A stretch of 64,000 nucleotides of DNA. Source: Phycisphaeraceae bacterium (lineage in GTDB: Bacteria; Planctomycetota; Phycisphaerae; Phycisphaerales; Phycisphaeraceae). This document shows, in pieces, positions 1 to 9,192 of the stretch (the stretch's first letter is position 1; every line of letters starts with the position of its first letter). The translations under genes and the position numbers were made by a program. Location: contig JAVKCD010000019.1 in NCBI GenBank assembly GCA_040222855.1, positions 356,912 through 420,911 of the forward strand, in the 5' to 3' direction. The notes beneath the pieces are model-generated. The model ran no database searches and was not told where the DNA came from. It worked only from the letters and a program-made list of their open reading frames with translations.

Positions 1-846
1 TATCTGAGTCTGATGGCGTTGATGCTGCCGTGGTCGGTCTGGTTCGTCGGCGGTCTGCTGCTGCCGTGGCTGGGTGAATCGAAGAAACGGCTCTCGAAGG
101 CGGGGCGCACGGCGTTGCTGATCGCGGGGGGCTGGCTGGTGGTCATCGTGTTGGTGATGTCGCTGCCCGAGGCCAAGCAGCAGCGGTACATCCTGCCGGT
201 GCTGCCGGCCGCGGGGTTACTCGTCGGTCTTACGGCGGTGCACGCTCGGCGAGCCATGGCGGGCTGGGCATCGTGGCTGGCTCCTGTGCATGGCGTCATC
301 GTGCTCGGCATGAGCCTGGCGGTGTACGGATTTGTGATCCTGTCGGCAGGGGATGAAGCCCTCGGGCTGAGTGATGCCCTCAAGGCGACCGTATGGGTCT
401 ACGGCCTCGGGCTGGTCGTCGTGGCGGGATGGGTCGCGGCCTCGTGTTGGCGTCACGACAGCGTGATGATGCTGCGTCGCACGGCGTGCTGGGTCGGGCT
501 GATGCTCCCGCTCTACTGGGCGGTCTATCTGCCCGTTGATGACCGGGCGGAACCCACGATCGCCAGTGGCGTTCTGGTGCGCGAGATGGCTGGCGACCAG
601 CCGATCGCCTGGCTGAAGCTGGACGAAACCTCGGGCGACCCGGACGAGAAGATGATGGTGAGCCTCCGGCGTCTGATCCCCAAGGTGGGGCAGGCGGCCC
701 TCGCCGAGCGATCTGGGCTGGTTGTGGCCAAGGATGATGATCGTCACGCGGAGCTGCTGGAGTCTGTGGGGTTCATAGCAGTGAGCGAGCCGATCGCCGA
801 CCGTGGCAAGCCCATTCGGGTCTGGTCACGAAAAGCACTCGATTGA
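1..846 (+). CDS. C-terminal part of a membrane glycosyltransferase, ArnT/GT39-like (partial)
   Basis: The reading frame is open to the left edge, so this is the 3' end of a longer gene. The visible part begins inside a hydrophobic segment and has several further membrane spans. The stretch KQQRYILPVLPA near residue 55-66 (counted from the first in-frame ATG at 13) matches the K-x-x-RY-x-LP-x-x-P signature of the ArnT / dolichyl-phosphate-mannose mannosyltransferase (GT39, PMT_2) superfamily, which moves sugars from polyprenyl carriers on the outer face of the inner membrane. The tail is a soluble domain of about 100 residues. The substrate cannot be told, and the catalytic N-terminal loop lies outside the window. 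It ends 45 bp before the kinase gene. Confidence 0.7.
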   Translation, partial: YLSLMALMLPWSVWFVGGLLLPWLGESKKRLSKAGRTALLIAGGWLVVIVLVMSLPEAKQQRYILPVLPAAGLLVGLTAVHARRAMAGWASWLAPVHGVIVLGMSLAVYGFVILSAGDEALGLSDALKATVWVYGLGLVVVAGWVAASCWRHDSVMMLRRTACWVGLMLPLYWAVYLPVDDRAEPTIASGVLVREMAGDQPIAWLKLDETSGDPDEKMMVSLRRLIPKVGQAALAERSGLVVAKDDDRHAELLESVGFIAVSEPIADRGKPIRVWSRKALD

Positions 847-891
847 CGGTAGAATGCTGTCCGGCTGAAGATCACGTATCGGGAGCAGTGT

Positions 892-2160
892 TTGGCTGAG
901 ATGGACCCCGCTCAAGGGGGAGTGGAGCGACGCGCGGACGAACTGACCGTAGCGGTCTACGTCCACATGCTCGAACGCCGGTTGGCGGGCGAGCCTGTAA
1001 CACCCGAGCAGGCGCTTCGCCACGTTGAATCGACTCGTGGCTCGGTTCTGGAAGACCTGCTGCGATCGGCCGAAGCCGTCGTCGAGGCCTCCGAAGAAAC
1101 CACCTCACACGAGGCTCCCGAAGCGCCCGCTGTGGTGAAAGTGGCGGTCAGCCGGCAGGACCCGGCCGAGCCTTCGCCGACGCCAGAGAATCCTGAACTC
1201 CCTAACGCATCGAGTTCCCATGAGGACCCACAGATTCCCGCAGTTTCGCGTGTCGATCCGGTCAACACGACTCGGGTGATGGTCGGCGGGCTCCCGCTGG
1301 GCAAGCAGAGCCAAGCCGTTGAAGCCCTCGCTGTCGATCGGATCGTGGATGGCCGATACCGGCTGATGCAGTCGATCGCGGCTGGTGGGTTTAGCCGGGT
1401 TTACATGGCCGAGCGGGTGAGCACACACGAGGCGGTGATCCTCAAGTTTTTCGCACCCCCTTCTGAGGCCGATCGACCGGCTTGCGACGAACATTTCCGC
1501 GCGGAGGTCCGTGCCCTGGGTCGGCTCGACCACCCGGGTGTTGCGCACCTGCTCGACTCGGGTGTGTACGAAGGTTTGTATTACCTGGTGATGGAGTGCG
1601 TCCTCGGTGAGACCCTTAGAGCTCGCATGCGGCGCGACCCACGCCTTAATTTGTCCTGTTCGCTGGATGTGATGGTGCAGGCGTGCGAGGCTCTGGCAAG
1701 AGCGCACGAGCGAGGCGTGATCCATCGCGACATCAAACCGGAAAACCTGATGCTCGAGATGGAAGGCGAAGGCAGCTACCGGGTCCGACTGGTCGACTTC
1801 GGGCTGGCGATGGTGGAACTGTTTGAAGGCGATGGTGTTCTGCCAGAAGCCTTCGCGGGAACACCGCGGTACATGTCGCCCGAGCAGATCAGGCGTGAGG
1901 TGCTCACCGAGGCCTCCGACATCTTCAGCCTCGGGCTGGTCGCTTACGAACTCCTCGTCGGCGAGCACCCCTTCTCTCGGGACACGCCCGAGGAGACCAA
2001 AGACGCGATCCTGGTGGATGAGCCCACCCATCCGCACGTTCACGCGCCCACGCTGCCGGAGGGGATTGTCATCGCGTTGCTCGGCTCGCTGGAGAAAGCA
2101 CCTGTGGATCGCCCAACATCTGCGGATCAGCTCGGCATGCTGTTTGGTGCCCAACGATAA
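892..2160 (+). CDS. Cytoplasmic serine/threonine protein kinase (Hanks type)
   Basis: Phosphorylates Ser/Thr on unknown partners. The kinase domain spans about residues 156-420: a glycine-rich loop (AAGGFSRV, near 163-170), the ATP-binding Lys185 in ILKFF, the catalytic loop HRDIKPEN (Asp280), the DFG at 302-304 and a GTPRYMSPEQ activation segment. All catalytic residues are present. The first 150 residues are low-complexity (E/P/S-rich) apart from a short helical start. Unlike PASTA or PknB-type kinases it has no transmembrane segment and stops right after the kinase domain. The TTG start at 892 is preceded by GGGAG at 881-885; an ATG nine bases on is the alternative. The next gene follows 10 bp later. 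Confidence 0.9.
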   Translation: MAEMDPAQGGVERRADELTVAVYVHMLERRLAGEPVTPEQALRHVESTRGSVLEDLLRSAEAVVEASEETTSHEAPEAPAVVKVAVSRQDPAEPSPTPENPELPNASSSHEDPQIPAVSRVDPVNTTRVMVGGLPLGKQSQAVEALAVDRIVDGRYRLMQSIAAGGFSRVYMAERVSTHEAVILKFFAPPSEADRPACDEHFRAEVRALGRLDHPGVAHLLDSGVYEGLYYLVMECVLGETLRARMRRDPRLNLSCSLDVMVQACEALARAHERGVIHRDIKPENLMLEMEGEGSYRVRLVDFGLAMVELFEGDGVLPEAFAGTPRYMSPEQIRREVLTEASDIFSLGLVAYELLVGEHPFSRDTPEETKDAILVDEPTHPHVHAPTLPEGIVIALLGSLEKAPVDRPTSADQLGMLFGAQR

Positions 2161-2170
2161 GGTCACGACC

Positions 2171-2728
2171 ATGAACCAAGCCAAATCTTTAAGTGGACTC
2201 CGGGTGCTGATCTACGTCGGCGACGACTACGAAGACCTCGAACTCCAGGTGCCCAGGTTCCGGCTGCTCGAAGCGGGTGCGCAAGTCGTCATCGCCGGTT
2301 TGGAAGCCGGTGTCCTGCACCACGGTAAACACGGGTACCCTCAGCGTTCGGAGGCGGCCATCAAAGACCTTCGGGCCGATGACTTCGGGGCCTTGGTCGT
2401 GCCCGGTGGGTGGATGCCCGACAAGCTCAGGCGCTACGATGAGGTGAAGGAGATGACGCGAGCTATCGCAGACGCTGGCAAGTGCGTCGCCTCGATCTGC
2501 CACGGCCCGTGGATCGAGATCTCCGCGGGCATCGTCAAGGGTGTGAACTACACCAGCACGCCTGGGATCAAAGACGACCTCGTGAACGCAGGAGCCATCT
2601 GGCACGACCAGCCGGTTGTCGTCGATGGCCCGCGTGTCAGCAGCCGCAGGCCGGACGACCTGCCGGAGTTCTGCGCGGCGATGATCGAGGTCATGGCGTC
2701 ATCTCTTTCTGTGAAGCGTGGAGCATAA
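2171..2728 (+). CDS. DJ-1/PfpI family protein (class I glutamine amidotransferase-like)
   Basis: A 185-residue single-domain protein with the PfpI/YhbO fold signature: the acidic EDLE near residue 21, the VPGGW turn at 77-81 and the nucleophile elbow ASICHGPW, giving Cys110-His111. Members act as deglycases, glyoxalases, chaperones or peptidases of stress-damaged proteins; which of these applies cannot be read here. The upstream ORF extension through the kinase gene is in another frame and unconvincing; the ATG at 2171 gives the normal family length. It lies between the kinase and a secreted phosphodiesterase-like gene with gaps of only 10 and 2 bp, so the three probably form one transcript. 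Confidence 0.85.
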   Translation: MNQAKSLSGLRVLIYVGDDYEDLELQVPRFRLLEAGAQVVIAGLEAGVLHHGKHGYPQRSEAAIKDLRADDFGALVVPGGWMPDKLRRYDEVKEMTRAIADAGKCVASICHGPWIEISAGIVKGVNYTSTPGIKDDLVNAGAIWHDQPVVVDGPRVSSRRPDDLPEFCAAMIEVMASSLSVKRGA

Positions 2729-2730
2729 TA

Positions 2731-3624
2731 ATGATCAGAGACTTAATACTAGCCGGACTTCTGGTGGGGGTGATCACAGCGATGAGCCTCACGAGTGCCG
2801 CGGCTGTGGACGATAACGAAGCGGCATCTTTCAAGGTGATGACCTTCAACATCCGCTTCGGCACCGCGAACGATGGCGAGCATGCCTGGCAACACCGACG
2901 GGATGCGGCGATCGGGATAATCCGCAGGCACGACCCGGATGTCCTTGGCGTCCAGGAGGCGCTCTCGTTTCAGATCGATGAACTCAGCGCCGCTTTGCCG
3001 GGCTATGCATTCCATGGCGTCGGTCGCGATGACGGGGGAGCAGCTGGGGAGTACTGCGGGATCTTTGTCCGCAGTGACCGCTTTGTGATCGAGAACGGCG
3101 GGCACTTCTGGCTGAGTGATACGCCTGAGGTCATCGCATCGGTTGGCTGGGATGCGGTCATCACCAGGATGGCGTCGTGGGTCGTGCTGCGTGACCGGAA
3201 GAACGGACGACCTGTGGTGGTCGGCAACACGCATTTTGATCATGTTGGTGAAGTGTCAAGAGTCGAGTCGGCAAAACTGATCCGACAGCGCATCCAGGAG
3301 ATTGCTTCGGGTATTGCGGTGGTGGTCATGGGCGACTTCAACGCCGCAGAGGGCTCCGCCCCCTATCAGGCTCTTGTTGATGATGATGCCGGTCCGGGTG
3401 ACGGTCTGATTGATGCTTATCGATCCGCGAAACCAATCTCCGAGGGGGACGAAGGGACGTTCAGCGGGTTCAACGCTGAGGCTGTTCGGGGGCGTCGGAT
3501 TGACTGGGTTTTGCACAACGATGCTTTATCAACCGTCGCGTGCGAGATCGACCAGCGGCTGGTCGATGGCGTGCTCGCCTCAGACCACGACCCGGTCATC
3601 GCCGTGCTGCGCTACAAGGACTGA
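2731..3624 (+). CDS. Secreted endonuclease/exonuclease/phosphatase family protein
   Basis: Predicted metal-dependent phosphoesterase of 297 residues. The N-terminus has a hydrophobic signal sequence (about residues 1-24), so it is exported. The EEP-fold motifs follow in order: TFNIRF, GVQEA (metal-binding Glu), NTHFDH, GDFNA, RIDWV and SDHDPV (the terminal catalytic Asp-His). This set resembles bacterial secreted EEP proteins of the sphingomyelinase/nocturnin-like branch, but sequence alone does not separate DNA, lipid or sugar-phosphate substrates. The ATG at 2731 lies 2 bp after the preceding stop; longer starts run back into the PfpI gene and would destroy the signal peptide. It converges on ruvC three bases on. 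Confidence 0.85.
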   Translation: MIRDLILAGLLVGVITAMSLTSAAAVDDNEAASFKVMTFNIRFGTANDGEHAWQHRRDAAIGIIRRHDPDVLGVQEALSFQIDELSAALPGYAFHGVGRDDGGAAGEYCGIFVRSDRFVIENGGHFWLSDTPEVIASVGWDAVITRMASWVVLRDRKNGRPVVVGNTHFDHVGEVSRVESAKLIRQRIQEIASGIAVVVMGDFNAAEGSAPYQALVDDDAGPGDGLIDAYRSAKPISEGDEGTFSGFNAEAVRGRRIDWVLHNDALSTVACEIDQRLVDGVLASDHDPVIAVLRYKD

Positions 3625-3627
3625 TCT

Positions 3628-4152
3628 CTATAACGCCAGCAGCACCCGCCGACGAAATGCCGTGAGTGCGATCGCCAGCGCGTCCGAGACATCTACAGGT
3701 TTAGGCGGCTCGGCGAGGCCGAGTTGCGTTGTCACGGCGAGCTGCACCTGCTCCTTCGAGGCGTGGCCGTGGCCGGTGATTGATTTCTTGACCTCGGTTG
3801 ATGGCAGATGATCAATCGGCAGCCGGGCCTGCTGCGCCGCCAGAAGGATCACACCTCGGGCGTGAGCCATCACGACCGCAGTCTGCGGGTGGGCGTAGTG
3901 CGAGTAGAGCTTCTCGATCGCCATCACGGAGGGCTGGAGTCGCGCGATCAGCTCACGAGTCTCGGCGTGCAACTGAGCAACACGCGACTCGATCGAATCC
4001 GTTCCTGGGAGTTTGATGATGCCGGCTTCGAGCACACGCGGCTCACCCCGGCGGCTTGATTCGCAGAGCACGGCATAGCCCGTGATGCGCGAACCAGGAT
4101 CAATCCCGAGGATCACTGGCGATTCGGTTGAAGAGCTTTCAGTGGACGACAT
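3628..4152 (-). CDS. ruvC: Holliday junction resolvase RuvC (EC 3.1.21.10)
   Basis: Cleaves four-way DNA junctions as a dimer together with RuvAB. The 174 residues match the family length. The catalytic acidic residues are visible in ILGIDPGSR (Asp), MAIEKLYSH (Glu) and the C-terminal [10 protein letters not shown] (Asp pair), and the helix [12 protein letters not shown] is typical. The first dozen residues (Ser/Thr/Glu-rich) precede the domain and may not all be translated. ruvA and ruvB are not in the window. It is transcribed divergently from the topoisomerase A gene across a 60-bp gap. Confidence 0.93.
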   Translation of the reverse strand: MSSTESSSTESPVILGIDPGSRITGYAVLCESSRRGEPRVLEAGIIKLPGTDSIESRVAQLHAETRELIARLQPSVMAIEKLYSHYAHPQTAVVMAHARGVILLAAQQARLPIDHLPSTEVKKSITGHGHASKEQVQLAVTTQLGLAEPPKPVDVSDALAIALTAFRRRVLLAL

Positions 4153-4177
4153 GACTCAAGAGTACCCGCTGGGCGCG

Positions 4178-4183
4178 TATACT
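4178..4183 (+). promoter_or_regulatory. Possible -10 element for the topoisomerase A gene
   Basis: TATACT matches five of six bases of the sigma-70 -10 consensus and lies 30 bp before the TTG start at 4213, in the only gap between the divergent ruvC and topoisomerase genes. No good -35 hexamer stands at the usual distance, so the call is tentative. Confidence 0.3.
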
Positions 4184-4212
4184 CGGAGCCGGGTCCCGCC
4201 ACGGAGGGCAAC

Positions 4213-6630
4213 TTGGCCAAGCGTAAGCGAACAAAGAAGGATGATTCGGACCTCTTCGGCTCCCTCGCCGGAGACCATAGTGCCGCTGGTCTTGCCGTCG
4301 AACAGGTTTCCCTGCACGACGCCGCCAGCGAGCGTTATCTCAACTACGCCCTGTCGGTCATCACCAGCCGAGCCCTGCCGGATGTCCGCGACGGGCTCAA
4401 GCCTGTCCAGCGGCGGATCCTCTACACCATGTGGCAGCAGCGACTGACCGCTGAGGCCAAGCATCGCAAGTGCGCTAAGGTCGTCGGCGACGTGATGGGT
4501 AACTATCACCCCCACGGCGATTCAGCGATCTACGACGCCCTGGTTCGCATGGCTCAGCCCTTTTCCTTGCGGCTTCCCCTGGTTGACGGCTCGGGCAACT
4601 TCGGGTCACTCGATGGCGACCCTGCTGCGGCGATGCGCTACACAGAGTGCCGCCTCGCTCCCGTGGCCAGCGAGATCCTCCGCGAGATCGGCCAGCAGAC
4701 CGTCCACTTCCGCCCGAACTACGACGGAACCAAGAGCGAGCCGGTCGTGCTGCCTTCCAGGCTCCCGAACCTGCTGATTAATGGATCGTCCGGAATCGCT
4801 GTGGGCATGGCGACCAGCATCCCGCCTCATCATCCCGGCGAGGTTTGTAAGGCCCTGCTCAAGCTCCTGGACAACCCCGAGATCAAGCCGTACCAACTCG
4901 TCGGAAAAGACGCTGTCCAGGGACCGGACTTCCCCACAGGTGGCGAACTGCTCGCCGACAAAGCCACCCTCCGCGACATCTACCTCAATGGGTCCGGCGG
5001 GGTGAAGCTCCGGGCCACCTGGCAACCCGGCACTGTCGCCGAGGGCTCGCGCACCACCAAGGTGCTCCATGTCACGTCGGTTCCCTATGGCGTCAACAAG
5101 GCCGTCGCCGTCGAACGCATCGCCGAGCTGATTGTCGGTCGCAAGCTCCCACTGCTGCTGGATGTTCGGGACCTCTCGACGGACGATGTCCGGATCGTTC
5201 TGGAACTCAAGCGTGATGCTGACGAACAGATGGTCATGGCCTACCTGTTCAAGCACACGCCGCTGCAGGTCAATATCTCCGTCAACATGACCTGCCTGGT
5301 GCCGACCGAGAATCCTGAGGTCGCCGCCCCGCAGCGGCTTGGGCTCAAAGAAGTGCTCTGGCACTTTCTGCACTTTAGGCTTGGGGTCGTCACGCGTCGG
5401 CTCGAGCACGAGCTGGCCCAGCTCGAAAAACGAATTCACCTGCTCGAAGGCTTCGCGATCGCGTTCGATGCCCTCGATGAGATCATCAGGATCATCCGCG
5501 CTTCCGAGGGGAAGGCCGATGCCGCGACCAAGATCCTCAAGAAGTTTGGGGGTAAGAACGGGCTCGACGAGGAGCAGACCGACGCGATCCTCGAACTCAA
5601 GCTCTACCGGCTTGCTCGGCTCGAAATCAACATCATCCGTGAGGAACTGAAAGAGAAGAACAAACGCGCTAAAGAGATCCGCCAGCTCCTCAAGTCCGAT
5701 GCCTCTGATACCGGCTCCGGCATCTGGCAGATCGTGCGCGGGGAGATCACCGAGCTGGGCAAGCAGTTCGGCAAAGCCCATCCCAGACAAACGCTCCTGG
5801 CCGATGGCGGGGACGAGCCGGAGTTTGCCGCTGAGGACTTTATTGTCGATGAAGACAACCACGTCCTGGTCACCGCCGACGGGTGGATCAAACGCCAGAA
5901 AGAGATCAAAGACCCGGGCAAGTCCCGGGTGCGCGACGGCGACCGCGTGCTCGCCTGTGTGGGCGGGTCCACCCGATCGACGGTCGTCTTCTTCTCCAGC
6001 CGTGGCGTGGCCTATACCGCGCGCATCATCGACCTCCCGGCGACCACGGGCTACGGCGAGCCGATCCAGAAGCTCTTCAAACTCGCCGACGGCGAACGCA
6101 TCGTCTCCGCCATCTCCCTCGACCCTCGGTTCATCACGGAGGTCGCGTCTGAGCCGGATGTTCCGCATGCGCTGGCCGTGAGTGATGATGGCTATGGCTT
6201 GCGTTTCTCCTTGGCCGGGTACGCAGAGCCGAGCACCCGCTCGGGCAGGCGGTTCGCCAAGCTGGGCAAGGGTGCCCGCATCCTGGCGGTGGCCTACGCC
6301 GCAGACGATGAGACCCTGATGGTCGCCTCCGAGCAACGGCGTGCTCTGCTCTGCCGCGTCGATGAGGTCAACGCCCTGTCAGGACCCGGGCGCGGGGTCA
6401 TCGTCATCAAGCTCGCCTCAGCTGACCGGCTCATCGGCGCTCGGGTCGCTGAGAGCGAACGGGACACACTGACCGCCGTCACCGGGCGCGGGGCCGAGCA
6501 GCGGATCAACACCGCCAAGTACGAACTCACTTCCCGAGGCGGCAAAGGCCGTGAAATCATCAAAACCGGAACCCTCACCGAGGTAATTCCGGACGAAGTT
6601 CAGGCACCCGAGCTCAAGTCCGAAGGGTAA
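4213..6630 (+). CDS. Type IIA DNA topoisomerase subunit A (GyrA/ParC family)
   Basis: Breaks and rejoins both DNA strands to change supercoiling or unlink chromosomes, in a complex with subunit B (encoded 600 bp downstream). The breakage-reunion domain occupies about residues 35-500. Its active-site tyrosine is Tyr143 in MRYTECRL, and the region matching the quinolone-resistance loop reads [10 protein letters not shown] with the sensitive-type Ser104 and Asp108. A coiled-coil tower follows, then a beta-pinwheel C-terminal domain with degenerate repeats; a single SRGGKG box stands near the extreme C-terminus instead of the QRRGGKG of true GyrA in the first blade, which leans towards ParC. The TTG start has GGAGG at 4203-4207. 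Confidence 0.88.
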   Translation: MAKRKRTKKDDSDLFGSLAGDHSAAGLAVEQVSLHDAASERYLNYALSVITSRALPDVRDGLKPVQRRILYTMWQQRLTAEAKHRKCAKVVGDVMGNYHPHGDSAIYDALVRMAQPFSLRLPLVDGSGNFGSLDGDPAAAMRYTECRLAPVASEILREIGQQTVHFRPNYDGTKSEPVVLPSRLPNLLINGSSGIAVGMATSIPPHHPGEVCKALLKLLDNPEIKPYQLVGKDAVQGPDFPTGGELLADKATLRDIYLNGSGGVKLRATWQPGTVAEGSRTTKVLHVTSVPYGVNKAVAVERIAELIVGRKLPLLLDVRDLSTDDVRIVLELKRDADEQMVMAYLFKHTPLQVNISVNMTCLVPTENPEVAAPQRLGLKEVLWHFLHFRLGVVTRRLEHELAQLEKRIHLLEGFAIAFDALDEIIRIIRASEGKADAATKILKKFGGKNGLDEEQTDAILELKLYRLARLEINIIREELKEKNKRAKEIRQLLKSDASDTGSGIWQIVRGEITELGKQFGKAHPRQTLLADGGDEPEFAAEDFIVDEDNHVLVTADGWIKRQKEIKDPGKSRVRDGDRVLACVGGSTRSTVVFFSSRGVAYTARIIDLPATTGYGEPIQKLFKLADGERIVSAISLDPRFITEVASEPDVPHALAVSDDGYGLRFSLAGYAEPSTRSGRRFAKLGKGARILAVAYAADDETLMVASEQRRALLCRVDEVNALSGPGRGVIVIKLASADRLIGARVAESERDTLTAVTGRGAEQRINTAKYELTSRGGKGREIIKTGTLTEVIPDEVQAPELKSEG

Positions 6631-6651
6631 GGGCCGATAACTCATCCTGTC

Positions 6652-6678
6652 GCCCGTAAGCCGGATGGTCCGGCGGGC
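6652..6678 (+). terminator. Hairpin after the topoisomerase A gene
   Basis: A perfect 6-bp stem (GCCGGA/TCCGGC, loop TGG) extended by a GCCC/GGGC pair across a bulge, 21 bp after the stop codon. No U-tract follows, so it is either a weak or Rho-assisted terminator or an mRNA-stabilising hairpin ahead of the lipoprotein gene. Confidence 0.3.
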
Positions 6679-6698
6679 ATAGTCAGGGGAGATATCGA

Positions 6699-7097
6699 AT
6701 GTTCAAGCCGTATGTGATTGTGTTTGCCCTAGGGGCCATGATGGCCGCCCTGCTCACTGGGTGTGGGCCCAAGGAAGCAGAGGCCGAGTCGAGCCAGCCG
6801 GATCGCAAGCTGGTGTTCTTGGTCGAGAACGACACGCCATTTGAGATCAGCGAGGTCGTCGTGACCGGGACCGAGATGCCGATGAGCTTCGGCACCATCC
6901 GACCTGATCAGGACGAAGACCTCAAGCACCCGTCTCTGACCGCGCCCCGCCACGCTGAGGTGCACTGGACCGAACCCGGCAAGGGCCGTTTCTGGCGTCC
7001 TTTGAAGATGGGCCGCTTCTACAAAGACGGCTATACCGGCCCGATCCGCTTCGTCATTCACAGGGACCGAACCGTCTCGGTCAAACTCGACCGATGA
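6699..7097 (+). CDS. Small predicted lipoprotein, unknown function
   Basis: A 132-residue protein with a type II signal peptide: a hydrophobic stretch at about residues 5-20 closed by the lipobox LLTGC, placing a lipidated Cys at about residue 22. The mature part is about 110 residues, mixed charged and beta-rich in appearance, with no motif I recognise. It sits between the two topoisomerase subunit genes in the same direction, which does not suggest a functional link since it is exported. The ATG start is near a purine stretch (GGGGAGA, 6688-6694). Confidence 0.72.
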   Translation: MFKPYVIVFALGAMMAALLTGCGPKEAEAESSQPDRKLVFLVENDTPFEISEVVVTGTEMPMSFGTIRPDQDEDLKHPSLTAPRHAEVHWTEPGKGRFWRPLKMGRFYKDGYTGPIRFVIHRDRTVSVKLDR

Positions 7098-7221
7098 CGC
7101 TTGACTCGACGTGCGGGCTGGTCAGGTCATGATCGGCTGTGTCTCCCGGTGGATGGGCCCAACGGCCCGTCCACCTTTTTCGTAGTCTGGTGGGGACTCG
7201 CCGACGTCAAGGAGGACGCCC

Positions 7222-9165
7222 GTGCCCCCCCCACCCCCCCCGCCAGCGGCCGCCGCGTACACCGCCAAGGACATCACCGTCCTCGAAGGGCTCGACCCGG
7301 TCCGCAAACGACCGGGGATGTACATCGGCGGGGTCGGCACCGCAGGACTCCACCACCTGGTCTGGGAAGTCGTTGATAACTCCGTCGATGAAGCCATGAA
7401 CGGCCACGCGACCGAGGTCTCGGTCACCCTCGACGCCGAACGCGAGACCATCACCGTCTCTGACAACGGCCGAGGCATCCCCGTTGACATCCACCCCAAA
7501 CACAAAAAATCAGCCCTCGAAATCATTCTCACCACGCTCCACGCGGGCGGGAAGTTCGAGGGCCAGAACTACAAGACCTCCGGCGGGCTCCATGGCGTCG
7601 GGGCCTCGGTCGTCAATGCGCTCTCAAAACGACTCGACGCCGAGGTACGCCGTGATGGCAAGCTCTTCACGATGTCCTTCGCCGCAGGTAAACCCACAGG
7701 CAAGCTCAAAGCGAAACCGGGAGCACGCGGAACAGGGACCACCATCCGTTTCACGCCCGACCCGACGATCTTCCCGAAAACAAAGTTTGATCCCACGACC
7801 ATCCGTGAACGTCTCGAAGTGATCAGCTACCTCCACCGCGGTCTCAAGGTGATCTTTGAAGACCAGGGGGCCTCCGGCAGCGATGGTGAGGAACGCAGGG
7901 TCATCTACCAGCACGACGAGGGCATCCGCCAGTACCTCGATCACCTGATGACAGCCCGCGCCGCCCGACCGATCCATGAGACGAGCTTCTGGACCGAGAA
8001 AGACAACGGCGGACGTGTCGAACTCACCCTCCGCTGGACCGAGTCCACCGACGAACACGTCCGCAGCTACGTCAACGGCATCCCCACCGGCGATGGCGGG
8101 ACGCATGAGAATGGCTTCCGCGCCGGGCTCGGTAAGGCCGTCCGCAACTACATCGAAACCCACAGCCTCGCACCCCGAGGCGTCACCCTCACCGCCGAGG
8201 ACATCCGCGAAGGCCTGCTGGCTATCGTCTCGATCTTCATTGCAGAACCGCAGTTCCAGGGCCAGACCAAAGACCGTCTGAACAACGCCGAAGCTTCTCA
8301 GATGGTCGACAACACCGTCCGCAGCAGTCTCGAGCAGTGGCTCAACGCCAATGGAACAGCCGCCCAGTCGATCGTTGCCCGCATCATCGCCGCCGCCCGT
8401 GCCCGCGAAGCATCCCGCGCGGCTTCTGCTGCCGTCTCACGAAAAACCCCGACCGCACGCCTGATGCTCCCCGGTAAACTCGCCGACTGTCTCGCCAAAA
8501 ACCGTGATGAAACCGAGCTGTTCATTGTCGAAGGCGACTCCGCTGGCGGATCAGCCAAGCAGGGGCGCGCCCGCCAGCATCAGGCGGTTCTGCCCCTTCG
8601 CGGCAAGGTGCTCAACGTCGAATCGGCCACCCTCAAAAAAGTCCTCGACAACAAAGAGCTCGCCGACCTCGTCACCGCTCTGGGCTGCGGAATCGGCAAA
8701 GACTTTGATCTCAGCAAACTCCGGTATCAGCGACTGATTCTCCTCGCCGACGCCGATTCCGACGGCCACCACATCACCACCCTGCTCCTTACTTTCGTGT
8801 ATCGCTTCCTGCCCGGCCTGATCCAGGACGGCCGGCTCTTCATCGCCGTCCCGCCCCTCTACCGCATCGATGTCGGCCAGGAGACCCACTGGGCCGCCGA
8901 CGAGACCGACCGCGAAAGAATCCTCAGCGAAGCCAACGGCCGTGCGAAGATCGAGATCACCCGCTTCAAAGGCCTCGGCGAGATGATGCCCAAAGTCCTC
9001 TGGGAGACGACCCTGAACCCCAAGACCCGTCGTTTGCTCTGCGTGGAAATCCCCGACGCCATCGAAGCCGACCGTGTCGTAAACGAGCTGATGGGAAAAG
9101 ACGCCTCCGCCCGCTTCCGTTTCATCATGGACCGCGCCGAGACAGCCGAGGCGCTCGACGTCTAG
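7222..9165 (+). CDS. Type IIA DNA topoisomerase subunit B (GyrB/ParE family)
   Basis: ATPase partner of the upstream A subunit. Recognisable parts in order: the GHKL ATP-binding site (VVDNSVDEA, DNGRGIPV, GGLHGVGASVVNALS), the transducer, the TOPRIM domain (EGDSAGGSAKQ, and the metal-binding DADSDGHH) and the C-terminal RFKGLGEM tail. At 647 residues it has the compact length without the long enterobacterial GyrB insertion. The GTG start at 7222 has GGAGG at 7211-7215. The protein begins with Met followed by seven prolines and four alanines, encoded by two runs of eight C, which is odd for an essential enzyme. Gyrase versus topoisomerase IV cannot be settled by eye. Confidence 0.9.
   Translation: MPPPPPPPAAAAYTAKDITVLEGLDPVRKRPGMYIGGVGTAGLHHLVWEVVDNSVDEAMNGHATEVSVTLDAERETITVSDNGRGIPVDIHPKHKKSALEIILTTLHAGGKFEGQNYKTSGGLHGVGASVVNALSKRLDAEVRRDGKLFTMSFAAGKPTGKLKAKPGARGTGTTIRFTPDPTIFPKTKFDPTTIRERLEVISYLHRGLKVIFEDQGASGSDGEERRVIYQHDEGIRQYLDHLMTARAARPIHETSFWTEKDNGGRVELTLRWTESTDEHVRSYVNGIPTGDGGTHENGFRAGLGKAVRNYIETHSLAPRGVTLTAEDIREGLLAIVSIFIAEPQFQGQTKDRLNNAEASQMVDNTVRSSLEQWLNANGTAAQSIVARIIAAARAREASRAASAAVSRKTPTARLMLPGKLADCLAKNRDETELFIVEGDSAGGSAKQGRARQHQAVLPLRGKVLNVESATLKKVLDNKELADLVTALGCGIGKDFDLSKLRYQRLILLADADSDGHHITTLLLTFVYRFLPGLIQDGRLFIAVPPLYRIDVGQETHWAADETDRERILSEANGRAKIEITRFKGLGEMMPKVLWETTLNPKTRRLLCVEIPDAIEADRVVNELMGKDASARFRFIMDRAETAEALDV
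7225..7241 (+). repeat. C8-A-C8 homopolymer tract directly after a start codon
   Basis: Eight C, one A and eight C immediately follow the GTG start of the topoisomerase B gene and encode most of its heptaproline N-terminus. Such runs are prone to slippage in replication and sequencing. Confidence 0.95.
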
Positions 9166-9192
9166 GTGCTCAGAGATCTGGATCGGCTTGGC

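Noticed and set aside
1105-2184. A 359-residue frame antisense to the Ser/Thr kinase
   Set aside because: Arg/His-rich shadow translation with no motif; the kinase motifs are intact on the other strand.
4606-6336. A 576-residue open frame antisense to the topoisomerase A gene
   Set aside because: Long antisense frames are expected in GC-rich coding DNA; its protein is low-complexity and the sense strand encodes a clear topoisomerase.
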